Below, piece after piece: positions 1-12,620 of a stretch of 64,000 nucleotides of DNA. Under the pieces are notes generated by a model. The model did not search any database. It worked only from the letters and a program-made list of their open reading frames with translations, and was not told the DNA's origin. The stretch comes from Todiramphus chloris collaris. Lineage: Eukaryota; Chordata; Aves; Coraciiformes; Alcedinidae. The stretch lies in assembly GCA_025345505.1 (NCBI GenBank), contig JANVCC010000064.1:2894463-2958462 (forward strand), in the 5' to 3' direction. The position numbers were made by a program, and so were the translations under genes. Numbering within the stretch: position 1 is the stretch's first letter; every line of letters starts with the position of its first letter.

Positions 1-139
1 ACGCACACCAAGGACAGAGAAGCTTCAAGAGATTCCAGGGAAATCTGACAGATTTTTACAAGCGACCTCAGCCAAGCAGCCAGCACGCTGCTTGCAGAAG
101 GGCTTAAAGAGCCTGAGCGGGTGTAAAATAGACACTTAT

Positions 140-360
140 TTCATTTCTCGGCTGGACAGCCGAGCGGGACGTGGGCTGGGGAGGGGGGCTGCGGATGCCT
201 CTGCATCCCCGCGGGATGCGGAACACGGCGCGGCGTCGGAAACGCGCTCGCCCATGAGTCATCTCCTCGGCCCCTGCTCCTGCCAGCGCCGCTTCCGAGG
301 CCAGGCTGACGGGGCTGTCAGCGAGCCTCTCGCTTTACTCGGAGCGACCGCTTAATGAGC
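140..360. promoter_or_regulatory. CpG-rich patch with an AP-1 site and a hairpin
   Basis: By hand I count about 25 CpG in some 220 bases. It contains a perfect AP-1 palindrome (ATGAGTCAT, 254-262) and a perfect 8-bp inverted repeat (147-154 and 157-164). No gene is visible, so an orphan intragenic CpG island or enhancer is the best guess. Confidence 0.4.
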
Positions 361-1589
361 CAGCACATGGGGTGTTTAATTACACCCTGCCTCGCCTATT
401 TGGCATTCGGGAGTCTGGGGAAACCGAGCGGAGCTGGCGTGGCACCTGCGGGCACCCAGGGCTCTGGAGATCCCCCGTGGCATGGGGTGCACCCGGTCAG
501 GATGTCAAACGGGAAAGCGAGTCGCTGCAGAGGAATTTCTGGAAGTATTTCAGTCCTGGATGAGGTCTTGCTAGAAACATTTCTGTTTTGACAAGGAGGA
601 CGGGCAAGGTGGGAAGCTATTATGTTTTTATCACGGTGATTTCAGAGCCTCAAGCAGGGGTCAGTGAGCAGCATCCTGAGAGCCTCCTGCAGCCCCCGTA
701 GAGCATGGGGTCCCTTCCCCTCCCCACCAGCAGCCCACGAGGACTTCTCACAAACACTGTCATTGCCATGCCAAGGACAGAGAAGAACAGGTTGGAAATG
801 CAGTTTGTTTACATGTGGGCAGCAAAACCAGGGGGGAAAATTTAAGATGTTAGGAGATGTTTTGAGCCTGTTTCCCCCTCCTCCATCCACTTAGGCAATT
901 AGGTATTTTCCTTCTAGCTTATCCTAAGACAAGGAGTCAGATTGCTTTTTTTGCCTCCCACTCAACACCTAAAAGCTTGAAAACAAGGGGGAAACCCAAG
1001 TGAAAGCCCAGAGCATGCTCAGTTTAGGTGGAGGGCTCTACCAAGGCTGCACCAGCCCCAGCTGCTCTCCTGTCACACTGGAAGAAAGGACGGAGCAAGA
1101 AAAAACAAAACAAAACAACTCAAGAAAGACTGAAAATTGGATCCATTTATTTTCCTTCAACTTTCACCAATAACTGCTGGTTATTTGCCATTATCTCTCC
1201 TTGCACTGCTGGTGCTGAGCCCGACGATGCTCCGCGGGCTGCTAGCAGCCTGTGATTACCAAGCAGCTCAGCACTTGCCACAAAACCAGGCAGCGGCCAG
1301 CCCGAGGAAGATCCTCCATGCCAGAGACAGACAAACAGCCTCTGGGGAGGGGGAAGGGGAACAAGAGAGCCATGTGAAGCACCACAGACACAGAGAGAGG
1401 GATTCTCCTCCCGAGGACCCAGCAAGCTTACCCCCCGAGCACCCACTGCTTGCACCTTCCACCCGCTGCTATGTGTTTGGAGATGCTGTGCATAAATATG
1501 TCCCCCCCAGAAGGATTCTTTCCAAGGCAGAGCTGCTTCTCTGGTGCACACAACAGGGATGATGACACATTGTTCAGGTAAAAGGAATT
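361..1589. other. Non-coding, nothing recognised
   Basis: Intron sequence without recognisable repeat, RNA gene or coding signal. The short open frames have no family signature. Confidence 0.6.
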
Positions 1590-1734
1590 AGAGTCTCCTT
1601 CTCTAGAGACTTTCCAGACTGGCCTGGATCTGTTCCTGTGTGGCCTGCACTGGGTGACCCCACGTTGGCAGCGGGGTTAGGGCTAAATGATCTCCAGTGG
1701 TCCCTTCCGACCCCTACCAATCTATGATTGCTGT
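1590..1734 (+). mobile_element. CR1 LINE, 3'-end fragment
   Basis: Matches the avian CR1 3' UTR in sense: GTCTCCTTCTCTAGAGAC, GGCCTGGATCTGTTCCTGTG, GATGATCTCCAG and CCTTCCGACCCCTACCA, ending in a TCTATGATTG tail. It is 5' truncated, as most CR1 copies are, and diverged. Confidence 0.85.
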
Positions 1735-2004
1735 GTATGTCAACCAGCTCGTGTGCTTTATTTGCTCAAGATAGTATTTGTTTGGCCAGGGCAGGAGGGG
1801 GTATGCACAGCATCTTCTGGTTTATAAGAATATATGGCCCCTCGGGAAGAGCTTTAACTAGTTTGCACCATCAACCATGGATGAAGGAGCACTGGAAACG
1901 ACCCACTGTGCTGCATTTCACAATTCCTCTACGATTTCCTTGTTAGCTTTCAGCAGCAGGGCAACATATTTCACTATTAGCCCCACGTTTCCAGAGACAG
2001 GTAG

Positions 2005-2240
2005 GATCACAGAATGCATTGGGTTGGAAGGGACCTCTAAAAGTCATCTAGTCCAACCCCCCTGCAATAAGCAGGGACATCTTTAACTAGCTCAGGTTGC
2101 TCAGAGCCCCATCAAGCCTGACCTTGAACGTCTCCAGGGATGGGGCTTCCAACACCTCTCCAACCCTTCCCTAGTTTAAAACCATTGTCCCTTGCCCCAT
2201 CACTACATGCCCTTGTAAATAGTTTGGACATTTCCAAACC
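2005..2240 (-). mobile_element. CR1 LINE, 3'-end fragment
   Basis: Antisense CR1: ATCACAGAATG, GGTTGGAAGGGACCTCTAAA, GTCATCTAGTCCAACCCCCC and TCCAGGGATGGGGC, then a shortened TTTAAAACCATTGTCCCTTG block. The part between the last two blocks is shorter than in the usual element, suggesting an internal deletion. Confidence 0.93.
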
Positions 2241-3654
2241 CACTCCCACGAAAACACCCTTCCTGCCAAGGAGTGGAGAGAAATGAGAGAGAGCTTGGAT
2301 GGGTCTCTCCACAGAAATGTGCCCATCACTTCCACCCATCTCTGCCAAAGGCAGGCGATGCCGCTCAGCAAAAAGAAATTGGACTGGGACTAACCGGTGT
2401 CCCCAGAGCTGCGAGCTCGGGTGCTACGAGAGCAAATCCAACCAGATGAGGTAAGAAGCAGCAAAGACAACGGGCTGCCCTTCAGGTCTTCCTTGGCTTG
2501 ATCTTGGTTTTCAAGCACATTAGCATCACACTCCTAAAGCCAGACTCTTCCCCTGGCGAGCAGCCAGCTGGGGATGTCCCATATCTTAAACCAGATGCAA
2601 TACATACACACTGCACCCCATCACTGCCTCAAAGCCCACGTGCTGCAGCCTTGGAGGGTACCCTTGCTGCCCCAGCACCCACCCGTCACCCTCCCATCTG
2701 ACTCGGGCAGGTTGATGCTCTGTCCCCCCTCTCATCCACCTCCACAGAGCAGAGGGCTCTGCAGGAAGCTGCAGGTGTCTTCCTAGATTGATGACTTCTT
2801 TATTTATTTATACTGATTTTTAAGAACTCTTTTTAAAGGGGGGAAGCAGCACAATGAGTCTCCTGATCCCTGGAGGCCTGGCAGCGATAAGTGCTTGATA
2901 CAGCCACTCTTGCTCCATGCACCGGGGGACACCCCACCCCCGTGCAGACACCCAAACTGGGGTGAACCCCCGACCCGAGCGAGCCCCAGCTTTCTGAAGG
3001 CGAGCAGCCAGCTCAGGAATGCACTTTTCCCGTCCTCACAGATTCCAGGGTCCTTCACAAGCTCCTAACTTTCCTTGTAGCTCCTGAAAGCCCCTCCGAA
3101 ACCCTTTTCCTCGAGCTTAACACTCTCCAGTTGCGGCAGCCCCGCTGCGGTTCAGAGTTAAGTCGTCGCAATGATTAATTACCCTCTCTTCAAAAACTGG
3201 ATGCCGCCACTATTGTAAATGAGTCCAGCTTCACCTTCCAACGCCGGATCCTGATACACTCTTTGCTGCTTAGATTAAAGACCTGTCTATTTTCAGCAAC
3301 TTCTCCCCCGCAGAGAAAGATGTAGAACGCAACCAAATCACCTCGTAACCTCCCTTGGATAAACCAACCAGGCAGAGACACTTCCCTCGCGCTCCAAGGC
3401 GAGACTTACGCGCCTCAATTTACCCACGTGTTTTGTTTTAAACTTGCCGTGGCTTTTTATTATTATTATTATTATTTCTTCCCATTCTCCTTTGAAAAAT
3501 GCTCTCTGGAGCTGCACACAGCTCCTCTCTAAAGGTCCTGCTTGTATATGTGCCACCACCTTCAAACGCTCGCTATTCCTCACGTGTTCCCAGAGACACT
3601 TCTTGCCTAAAGGAGTTCGTATTTATATTGAAAGAGCGACACAGGCTGAGCGAA
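2241..3654. other. Non-coding, nothing beyond a short (ATT)n tract
   Basis: Apart from a short (ATT)n microsatellite at 3458-3477 and a TAAT-containing bit near 3170-3180, no structure is recognised. Confidence 0.6.
3458..3477. repeat. (ATT)n microsatellite
   Basis: About six ATT units following a T-run. Confidence 0.9.
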
Positions 3655-3745
3655 AATCAGGATTATTATTCCTGTTGTCTAGATGAAGGAACCGTAGCAC
3701 GGAGATGAAGTGATTTGCCCAAGGTCATGGGGAGTTTGAGTTGCT
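3655..3745 (-). repeat. Ancient MIR/AmnSINE-type remnant
   Basis: GATTATTATTCCTGTTGTCT, AGATGAAGGAACCGTAGCAC and GAAGTGATTTGCCCAAGGTC match the antisense MIR core (TTATTATCCCCATTTTACAG then GATGAGGAAACTGAGGCAC then AACTTGCCCAAGGTCA). These repeats predate the bird-mammal split. Confidence 0.75.
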
Positions 3746-4859
3746 GCCTGTGCCTGCGTGTGCCAATCGTTACCTAGCAATGGGAGTATCGATAGATGGC
3801 AACGAAGAACGTGGTTCAGCTCCTGGATCTTGCTGCTCTGATGACACTCCAGGCAGCCATCCAGCCTTCCCTGGCCCAACAGCAGGATTTCACTGCACTG
3901 GGATACAAGCTGCCTGGGAGGGGAGGCTGCTCCTGGGATTTCCCATCACGGGGATGGAAGGAAAGGCCCTGCTTGATCACCCAGATTGAAGGAAAAGCCA
4001 GATTTCCCACCACCCCCAGAGCCAGCTCTCCCAGTATCCCAGCAACACTCGGATTGAGGTCCACCAGGCACCCGAATCCTCCCTCCAGAGGGGTTCTCTG
4101 CAAGGGTCTGTGCCCTCGGGCACGCTGAAGGAAGGGGTTCTTCTGCATACCAGGAGCAGGTTGTGACTCTCCCTGCACCCTTCAAAACTGAGCTAACCCT
4201 GTTTCCCAGCTGGGCTTGTAAAGCTCATTGGAGAGCAAGTCCCCTGCAATCCTCCCTGACCACTCCACCCCCAACAGATGTTTTGGTTTGCCATCTTCCT
4301 GGTGACTCAGGGAAATCTGAACAGGTTTGGCTTTTATTTGCATCCCTACCCAACACCTGGCTCCCCCCCAAAGCTTCCAGTGACCGAACACGCTGGAGCG
4401 GAGTGGCAGCCCCTCCACTGGGTACTGAATTAGCAGGACTACATCCAACTCCTGCCAGGATACTTCCGATAGCCTGGGAGATGAACACAGCCATCATAAG
4501 TGATTTTTTTTTTTCCCCGTGCTGCCAAGTACCCATGGCCAACACGGTTCTCCTCACTTCTTTTGACACAGTCCCACTTCATTCTCCTAAGCTGCCAATT
4601 AGGCAGTCAAAGGAGATGAAGAGAGATCCCGGGAAGCGGCATCGCTTTGCTTACCCCTCTGGTGAGGTGACATGAAAAGCTCCCACTTGCTAAACAGTTA
4701 AAAAGAAAACGGTCCAGCGCAGCACATCAAACCTGCACTTTAATTAACTTTGGATTGTTTTTTCACTCCCCCTCCTGCCTTTTGGGTTTTGTTGGGTGTT
4801 TTTTTTTTTTTTTTCCCCTTCCCTTTTTTCTCCCCTGGCATCAAGAACCAAATTGAGAT
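3746..4859. other. Non-coding, nothing recognised
   Basis: Moderately GC-rich intron with a T/C-rich stretch at 4798-4832. Open frames here overlap on both strands and carry no recognisable domain. Confidence 0.6.
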
Positions 4860-5155
4860 GCAGGTGAATTCATTTCCATAAACTATCAGTTTCCATCAAA
4901 TCTATCTAATCCATCTCTCTCTGCAAAATCCCTTAAGCAGAAGATCTCGCTCCCACTCTGCCTTCCACAGCTGTGTAAGCCTCGCAGAGCTAGCAGAAAT
5001 ACCAAGCGTGGGTGGCACTACAAGTTCCCAGCTCTCTCTAGATGTGAATATCACTGAGCTTACACGTCCTCGCCGTTCCATCTAAAACATATGGCTTTAA
5101 TGTATCACCAGTCACTTCCCATCAAGATCAAAGTTTAAATATATCTGTGGACTAG
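4860..5155. promoter_or_regulatory. Putative conserved non-coding island
   Basis: AT-rich, low in CpG, free of repeats, with E-box (CATATG at about 5088) and TAAT-like words. Judged by texture only, and alignment to other birds would decide. Confidence 0.25.
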
Positions 5156-5390
5156 GACAGGAAGAGCAGGTGCTGCTCGTGGGTCCGGACCGAGGGACTC
5201 TGTTCAGCAGCACGAGGAGGTTGAGCTGGGATGGAGAGGAGATGCTCCACAGCTGGAGCACAGCTGCAGGGGAAAGCTAGGGATGGGCAGAAGGACCGCT
5301 CTTTGGCAAAGGGGTTGAGCCAGCTGCTGCCCCAGGAACGAGCAGCCCTCAGTCCCTAGCCCTCCACGGATATGGTACAACACCCCAGTG

Positions 5391-5672
5391 ATCACAGAAT
5401 CACAGACTGGTTTGGGTCAGAAGGGACCTTTAAAGCTCATCTGGTGCAACCCTCCTGCAGGGAGCAGGGCCATCTGCAGCTACAGCAGGGTGCTCAGAGC
5501 CCTGGACAACCTCCCCTGCAATGGTGCCAGGGATGGGGCAGCCACCACCTCTCAGGGCAGCCTGGGCCAGGCTCTCAACACCCTCAGGGACAAAAAAATT
5601 CTTCCTCCTATCCACTCTAAATCTTCCCTCTTTCAGTTAAAACCCATCACCCCTTCTCCTATCACAACAGGA
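5391..5672 (-). mobile_element. CR1 LINE, 3'-end fragment
   Basis: Antisense CR1 with a clear 3' end (ATCACAGAATCACAGA at 5391), GGTTTGGGTCAGAAGGGACC, GTGCAACCCTCCTGCAGGGA, CAGGGATGGGGCAGCCACCA and TTTCAGTTAAAACCCATCAC. The open frames across it are repeat-derived and not genes. Confidence 0.94.
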
Positions 5673-6829
5673 TGCCTACGTCTGACTGGAAGCATCCAAA
5701 GCAGCACACTGAGGTGATGCAGGCAACAGCCCACAGCCCTGCACCCAAGCTAAAAAACCCACAACCCACACTGCTGAGTAGGACAGAAAGTCAATCGGCC
5801 CTGCCTGGAATTTCACTCTGGCTCTTCTACAAACTCCAGTTTGCCCAAGTCCAACCTGTACTACCAAGGGACTCAGCATGTCAGGCAAGGTGCTGGCAGT
5901 GAGCAGGATTAGGGCTGGGGAGGGAGGGGAGGAGGCAGGAGGCAACATTTTAGTTATTAAAGCATCACTCAAATGTATTTATCAGGACCACACACAAAGG
6001 TATTGGCTGCAGATTGAACGCAGTTCCTAGCAAGTGTTTCCCAAAGCTGCTGGGAGCTGGAGGGCTCATCAGAGAATCTTAATTGGTTTCCTCGTAAAAA
6101 ACCCCAAATGCATAAATTAAAGCAAAATAATAAACTCCTGCCTGTTTTTCATTATTAATAATACCAACACAGCAAGACAGCACGGCAAAGCTACTTTCTG
6201 CAAATCCTCTCCCCCAAGAGAGAGCAGCCAGAAGTAGGGGAAGCCACGGAAGCTCCTGCACCCCGAGGCTGGGGTGCAAAGAGTGACCCGGGGGGAAGGC
6301 ATAGAGCCTGCCTGCAAGGAGGATGTCCAGGGGGATCAAACCAGGTCTGCTGCAACCTCCCTTCTGTCAGTGTTCACAGCTTGCTCCTCCCAGACAGGCC
6401 TCCTTACACTCATCTTTCACATCCTTCTCCTCCTTCGACTATCTGCACACTTGCTCTCCAGAACTCAGTTTCTCTCCACTTTGTAGACAGCTCTGCCCTT
6501 TCATCACGGTCTCCAGAGGCTCCAGCAAACATCAGAGTCTCGCCTGTTGCTACCCTGGACCAGGCAAGGCAAAAATCAAAGCCAGGAGATGATGCTCAGG
6601 CTGCAGTTCTGATACCCATCTCAAGCCTGATGTCTCCCAGTCTGTCCCAGTGCCATGCCCTCGGCGGGTTGATGAACCCGGGTGAGATCGTGCGGAGTGA
6701 AGGCAGGCAATGGACCTCTCCACTTGCCATTCAAAACCAGCCAAAACTACAACAGCAAGTCCAGTTTCCCTACTTCAAATGAAGCGTTCCCTGCTCCCCG
6801 ATGTGTTTAAGTTGCAACTCAATGACCTC
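5673..6829. other. Non-coding, nothing recognised
   Basis: Intron sequence without recognised repeat or coding signal. Confidence 0.6.
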
Positions 6830-7660
6830 AGCATAGTCTCCAGTGAATGAAATCTCCTTTTCAAGGGCTCGGCGATATTATTTCCTAAGTTACGTGGCAA
6901 GAATCCGATGGATGAACTGAGAATATGACCCAGCCCAATTCTCTGCCTATACCGTGAGACTTAATAAACAAAACAAAACATATCTTGCTCCTTTTACTCT
7001 TGCTGCTTTTGTGTTTTTTCCTGCTCCCCAAAAGTAGATTATTTATATTTTAATTAAAGTGAGCACAATGTAACTCCACAAGCCAGTTTGGCCATGCAGC
7101 GTTGTCTCAGCTTGGGCTGGAAGATAAACAAGCTCAAATACTCATCGTGTGGCCCTTCTCAGAGAAACACAAGGATCACGCTCACAATTCATCTTAAACC
7201 GTCGCGAGATGATGCCCATTAGAAGGGAGAGAACGGGTGTTAATGAGATGAAGTGTGAGAACGGGGGGGAAATGAATAAAAGCAACAGCATGAATAGCAC
7301 ATGAGAGGCAAATGAAATAATTACTCTGCTCACCATTGTTACAACAACGCAATAAATTTAATGTAATTCCTAAAGGCCAACTAGTTTTCTTTCTTACTTG
7401 CTGCCTCTTTCTTTCCCTCCCTTTTTTTTTTTTTTAAGTTCCTTTTTACAGTTTCAGAATTATGCTTTAATTAGCATAACATTTAAATTAGCGAATGGAA
7501 TCTTAATTAGCTGAGGAAATAGACTTTTGTTGGAGTGGTTGCTAAAACAAATAAATCCTCTTCCTCTTTCAAGAGCCATTTGCTTATGGCACATTTAATA
7601 GCCTAGTGTACCATAAACAATTTGAGACAAGGATAAGTAATTAAATTAGAAAACACGCCG
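6830..7660. promoter_or_regulatory. Putative conserved non-coding cluster, TAAT-dense
   Basis: Long repeat-free stretch with many homeodomain-type cores (TTTAATTA, TAATTAG, TTAATTAG, TAATTAAATTA). An inverted repeat TTATGC..GCATAA (7460-7465 and 7474-7479) encloses TTTAATTA. This texture is typical of developmental enhancers inside large neuronal genes. No expression evidence is available. Confidence 0.4.
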
Positions 7661-10344
7661 ACAGAAGTACCCCAGCCTGGCCTTCTCGGAGCTACAAGAG
7701 GATAATGCAAGCCTTCCTTCATCGGGGAAAGTGTCCACGCTGGGTCTGTTCAGTTGTTCTTTGCAGAACCCCAGTTACCCCATGTTTTAGCTTCTGTACT
7801 GGAGCCCCAGGCGTGGTTCATCCCTGACCCGATGCATTCAAGATTGAAGAAGGGTTCTCGTGGGAACCCAAGGAAAGGGCTGCAGAAAGTTCAGCTCAAA
7901 GGAACATCCCAGAAGTGATGTTTCCTCTTGTAGAAGTGCCTTGCTGGAGAGGAAGCCCACGGTGATGAAGGTCTGGGTGCAGTGGGGAAGAGTGGGACAG
8001 GAGCCACAGGTTGCAATGCCAAGACAAAGTCCTACCAAAAAGTTTTTCAGTTGCTGTGTTTGAGGGACAGTAGATAAAGACACAAGAGACTCAGGTCTGG
8101 GATCGCCTCCTTGGTTTGACCTGACTCCTGGGTAGAAAACTTGCCCCCCAGCTTCAGTCACCTAAACCTACTGTTGGAGAGGGACCAGCACCTCAACAAG
8201 GCACTCATCTCACCTATCCTGAAAACCTATTTTGTGATGAGAAAAATGCCCTCAGCGCGAGGCTCTGCTCTTTCCCTCTGCCAAGAGAATGTCCAGTCAG
8301 GTAGCTCAGGCTACAGCACTCATGCTTTTTGCCTTCTCCACACTTTCAAACGCAATCAACTCCTCCCACTCCTAAAAGGGTGGGTTTCTTTTTGTTAATA
8401 TTGAGCTATGAGGCTCATGGCCAGAGCAGGTAAGATAGAGATGCCATGCAACACCCCCACGTGAACCCCCAGCAGCAGTCGTGGGCACCCTTTGGAGGAC
8501 ACGCTTCAAGGTTCTCACCAGCACAGGCCCGGGGCAGAGTCAGTCTGGACCAGATACTCCATGAGCTAGAGAGTCCAAGGAGACAAGAAAAATAATAATA
8601 GCCTTCTATCTTCAGCATCCCTGGCTTTTAAAGACAAGCAGTGATACTCTCAGTCAACAGAGGTGGGAAACAGTGAGAGCTGGGAGGGATGCGCTCGTAC
8701 GTTGTCTTCTGCCTTGCCAAGAACTGGAAGACTGTTGCACCCAAAGCACCTTAGAGCTGAGGAGCACAACCCTGAGTGGCCCTGCATGTAGGAATACCTT
8801 TCCCTGGCATCCCTCTTCCCCAGCACAGCTGAAGACAGAGTGTTTCCAGCAGCAGGGCCTCTCTATCCCGCTCTGGCCAGGCAACTGCAGAGAGCAATAA
8901 AAGTTTAATGGTTCCCAGCGGGTCGATTCAGAAAGAATGAAAACGCTATAAATCCAGCATAGTGCTTATGTGGAGCTTAAAAACAAACTGCTCCAATCAC
9001 ACTTAGCGAAGTCGTCCAGTCTTCACAGAAGACGAGGATGAAAAGGAAAGATTTAACCTTAGCTATGCCTTGGGCAGCATTCAGGCTGGGCAGAAAAAAC
9101 CAAACAAAACCAAAAAAAAAACCCAACAGTGTTTGAACCCATTGGGAAGATTTTCTTGGCTTTGTTTTTCCTTAGTGTGATGCAAACCCAAGTAGGTGCA
9201 TCCCTTGCACAAGGGCTCACGCTCAAAGGCATCGCCAGGGTTCACTGAGCAGGTCCGCGGCGTGAATCACCGGGGATCAGGCAAAACACCCCCCCTTGCT
9301 TCCCAGGCAAATCAGCCACGCTGACAAGCCCCTATCAGAAGCTTTGCTACGTGAAAATTGGCCCGTGCAAACCTTCATTTCTCCTCTCAGTGCATTCAAA
9401 TAGCCAAGGATTTTCAGTAACAGCCTCTTTCAAGGAAGATGCTCTATTAAAGTCCCAACTCATTCCCAGCCACCGCGCTCTCTCCATCTCATCTCTCTTT
9501 CTTCCTCGCTTCACTACACAGCTGTGGACTATGGTGCCGGCTCCTTGGGAGGATGGGAAAAGCAAAACTCCTTGTATAATCACCATCTCTCAGGGCAAAA
9601 ATGCCTTCAGACCCATGCCTCTCCCCATAGACTGCTTCATCTTGTGTCCACCTGCTCTTCTGTGCTAACAAAGCAAGGGATGTAGATGGCTACAAATCAC
9701 AATTATCCTCTGCTCTCTGTTGGGGGGGAAAAAAGAAAGTCATTTTGGCATCGAAGTGCCAAAACCCAGCTTTTTCCACACACGTTCTGCTTCTCCAGAG
9801 GCAATACCATCCTCTGGGCTCACAAGTTATTGATACCTATTGACAACATCCATCATCGGCGCTCACAGCAGAGTCCAGCCAAACCACCCTGCACAACCAG
9901 CTCCCATGAAATATTCGCTCTACCTGAAGTGGAGGATTGGTGAGATGAGTCAAGTGGTCTTTGTTTCTCACCCCTGAGAGGGTACCTGAAATATTAAGAG
10001 GGTCTTTTGGTGTTCTCCTTAGGATACTCCCAGTCCTGCCCAGCATTGCTGGGGGTGCTTGGGATACAAGATGAGATGTAGAAACTGCTGAGGATGCTGC
10101 AGCAGAGCAAAACAAGCTGGAGTTGCAAGGGCAAGGCCTTTGATGGAGACTGAGGCAAACCCCTCCCCAACACTCTCATTCCTTTCACAGCACTGAACCG
10201 GCTCGGTTAGTTAGTGATTTTTTTTTTTTAATTAGATTTCAGCCCCTTGGAACCCCGACACCCAAAACAGGCCCCGTTTCATCCTCTAAACCATTACTTC
10301 AGCAATATTTATAGCTTTCCAAGAACAAACAAACCCATCACGCC
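7661..10344. other. Non-coding, nothing recognised
   Basis: Intron sequence with short A-rich (near 9100-9123) and T-rich tracts. No repeat family, RNA gene or exon recognised. Confidence 0.6.
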
Positions 10345-10640
10345 GAAGCCTGCGCGTTAATGGCACAGCCTCGGGATAGATGACTTTGGGGAAATCACTG
10401 CGGCAAGCGCTGAATGATGATGGATGGCAGAGGAAAGGGGGGGAAACGAAAGAAAAACCAGCCGTCTGCAGAAACCGGGGGACAATTTGCCAACTTGAGT
10501 AGAGTCACACCTCCTTGCTCCAGTGACAAATTTGCTCCATTAGGCCTATAAACCATATTTTGCCATCACCGCGCTGCAAAGTACGGGCTCACGCTCAGTA
10601 ATGGGCCTCGCAAGACAAATGCTTGCCCAAAACACTTTCC
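10345..10640. promoter_or_regulatory. Putative conserved non-coding island
   Basis: Repeat-free, of balanced composition, with dense non-repetitive words (ATGACTTTGGGGAAATCACT, TTAATGGCAC, TTAGGCCTATAA). It looks constrained rather than decayed, but this is impression only. Confidence 0.25.
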
Positions 10641-10944
10641 AAAACCCCTTTTTTTTTTTTTCTCTTTCTCCACCGCGTATAAAAAGCATCCAAGTGCAGT
10701 CATGTGTGAACTCAGACCTTGGCGTTTCTTCCACCCACTGCAAACTTCCAGAAAACAAGAAAACAAAAGCCTGACAAACCCCCTCTGCCTCATCTCAAGG
10801 CTGCACCAACACTTCTGGGCTGCCCACCACGCAGCACGGCCCTTTAATGCTCAACACAGAGAGTTTTCTTCATTGTACTGCAAATATTTAATGAAAAGCA
10901 AAGGGCTGGCACAGAGCTGAGGGGGAGCAGGACTCCCTTCTGAC

Positions 10945-11090
10945 CACCCATCTTCAGACAAGTCATTTCTCTCTCTGTGCCTCATTTCCCAGCCCGAGGT
11001 TCTAACCCCTCCGTGCCTCGCAGGCGAGCGGCGAGGATTAACGCGCCTTGAGATCCACGGATGGAAAGATGCTGTGGGTAAGGGAAAACA
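10945..11090 (+). repeat. Ancient MIR/AmnSINE-type remnant, core and tail
   Basis: AGACAAGTCATTTCTCTCTC then TGTGCCTCATTTCCC match the sense MIR core. GAGGATTAACGCGCCTTGAG then ATCCACGGATGGAAAGATGC match the linked 3' tail (AAAGCGCTTTGAGATC..GGATGAAA). The middle is GC-rich and diverged. Confidence 0.75.
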
Positions 11091-12209
11091 TGATTCCCTT
11101 GGACACAAACCCTGACATCCTATCTTAATCCTCAGCCGCAAGAGGAGCGTTACCTTGGGATCTCACCCTGTGTTATTAAAGCACTCCAGATGGTTTTTGA
11201 TCGGGCAGAGACATTCATTGCGATACCCCAGACGCCAAGCTGACAACGCAGCGGCTGCGGGAACATCACAGAGAAAATCAGTTCCCCACCAGAGTGTTTG
11301 TGTAGCAAGGGGGAACTCGTGAACTGAAGCAGAAAATCCTCCACAACTGCTCTAGACTAATAATTGCCCAAACGCCGGGTGGTTGCAGAGGGAAAAAAAA
11401 AAACCAACAAACCACAAAGCGATGCCTGGCTTTGAAACCCGCCCTGCTCCTTGACCTGGAGGCCCCAGCTCTGCTGTCTCCCCACGGAGGCGAGCAAGAC
11501 ACGGGACACGGTGTCCAGCAACAAATTAAATGCCAACAGAGCTGCCTCGCTCAGCCCAGGCACCCCGCAGGCAAGCGAGATGAGCTGGCTCTGGTGCTTG
11601 CTCCTCTCCAGCCCCCTCCCGCGCATCCAGCCGCATCATCTCTCCTCCCATCCCCACCACCTTTTCCTTTGCCTCCCTTCCTCCTGGTTTCTGAAATCCC
11701 CCCTTCCCCCAGGCTCTGCCTCCCTCTCCTCCCCTCGCAGCAGTTGCACAGAGGGACAGAGCCCGTGTCTGCACCACGGTTATTTACAGGAGCTTTTCTC
11801 TCACTCCGCAGCTCGCTCTCGGCGCACTGGAGCGAGCAAAGCCAGACAGGGTCCGCCTCGGACCAGAAAGCCAAGCAGGTTGCTCAGGTCACCAAGTCAG
11901 AGGCAAGAGAGCAGGGTGAGACAAGCAAAAAAACTTGCAGCCCCTCGGGAGGTGCTGCAGGATGCTCCCTACCCCACGTTGAGGCTGGACGGCAGGACGC
12001 ATCCCGCTTCCCACCGCACAGCCCAGTTCAGATGGGAAGGAGGAGCTGCCACCCTCCATCCACGCCTGGGAACAGAGATGTCACCGCGGTGGCCGCGCCG
12101 ATACCGCATCACCAGTGAGCAGAGCGCCCGCCCGTAGGCAAGGGAAGCTCCCAGTGGAGACCAGATGAAAGGGAAAACCGGGCACTGGCACGGGGGAGCG
12201 GGCAGTCAC
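11091..12209. other. GC-rich non-coding stretch with open but non-coding frames
   Basis: Two overlapping 228-codon frames are open on the plus strand (11432-12118 and 11451-12137), with further frames on the minus strand. Openness in several frames at once follows from C/T-rich, stop-poor composition. The translations are Pro/Ser-rich with no domain. Confidence 0.6.
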
Positions 12210-12620
12210 AGCAGCCTAACCTTCAATCACCGCGAGGCAGCGGCGCTTGGCTGCGAGCAGAATAAAAGAGATCACTGCGGCCTTTTAAAGAGCTCTATAA
12301 TCTCCTGTTATTACCGTACAGAGCGGCACGCCGAGAGGCTCGGCACAGCGGGAGGGTTATGAGGAGTTTGGCTGCTCCAGAAAGCACAGGCTGGTGATTT
12401 TTGAACCGTGAGGGCAGAGCATCCCTCCGACTCGCACGGTGCTGTGCCCTCACCGGGCACGGGCAGCCCCTGCGAGCCAGGAAAGGGTTTTCCATAGGTG
12501 AAGCTAATGAGGCTGATCAGCTGCTGATGTTCCTTGGCAAACCGCTGCGGAGCTTTCGCCGATTTACAGCACCAGAGAATCTGATCCCGGACGTTAATTA
12601 TCCTTCTGGGTTTTGATGAC
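12210..12620. promoter_or_regulatory. Putative conserved non-coding island
   Basis: Mixed GC and AT blocks with sites such as TTTTAAAGAGCTCTATAA, CTAATGAGGCTGATCAGC and GGACGTTAATTATCC. No repeat. Suggestive texture only. Confidence 0.3.

Noticed and set aside
11432-12137. Two overlapping 228-codon open frames
   Set aside because: Two frames are open together in stop-poor C/T-rich DNA, and the translations are Pro/Ser-rich without a recognisable family or splice signals.
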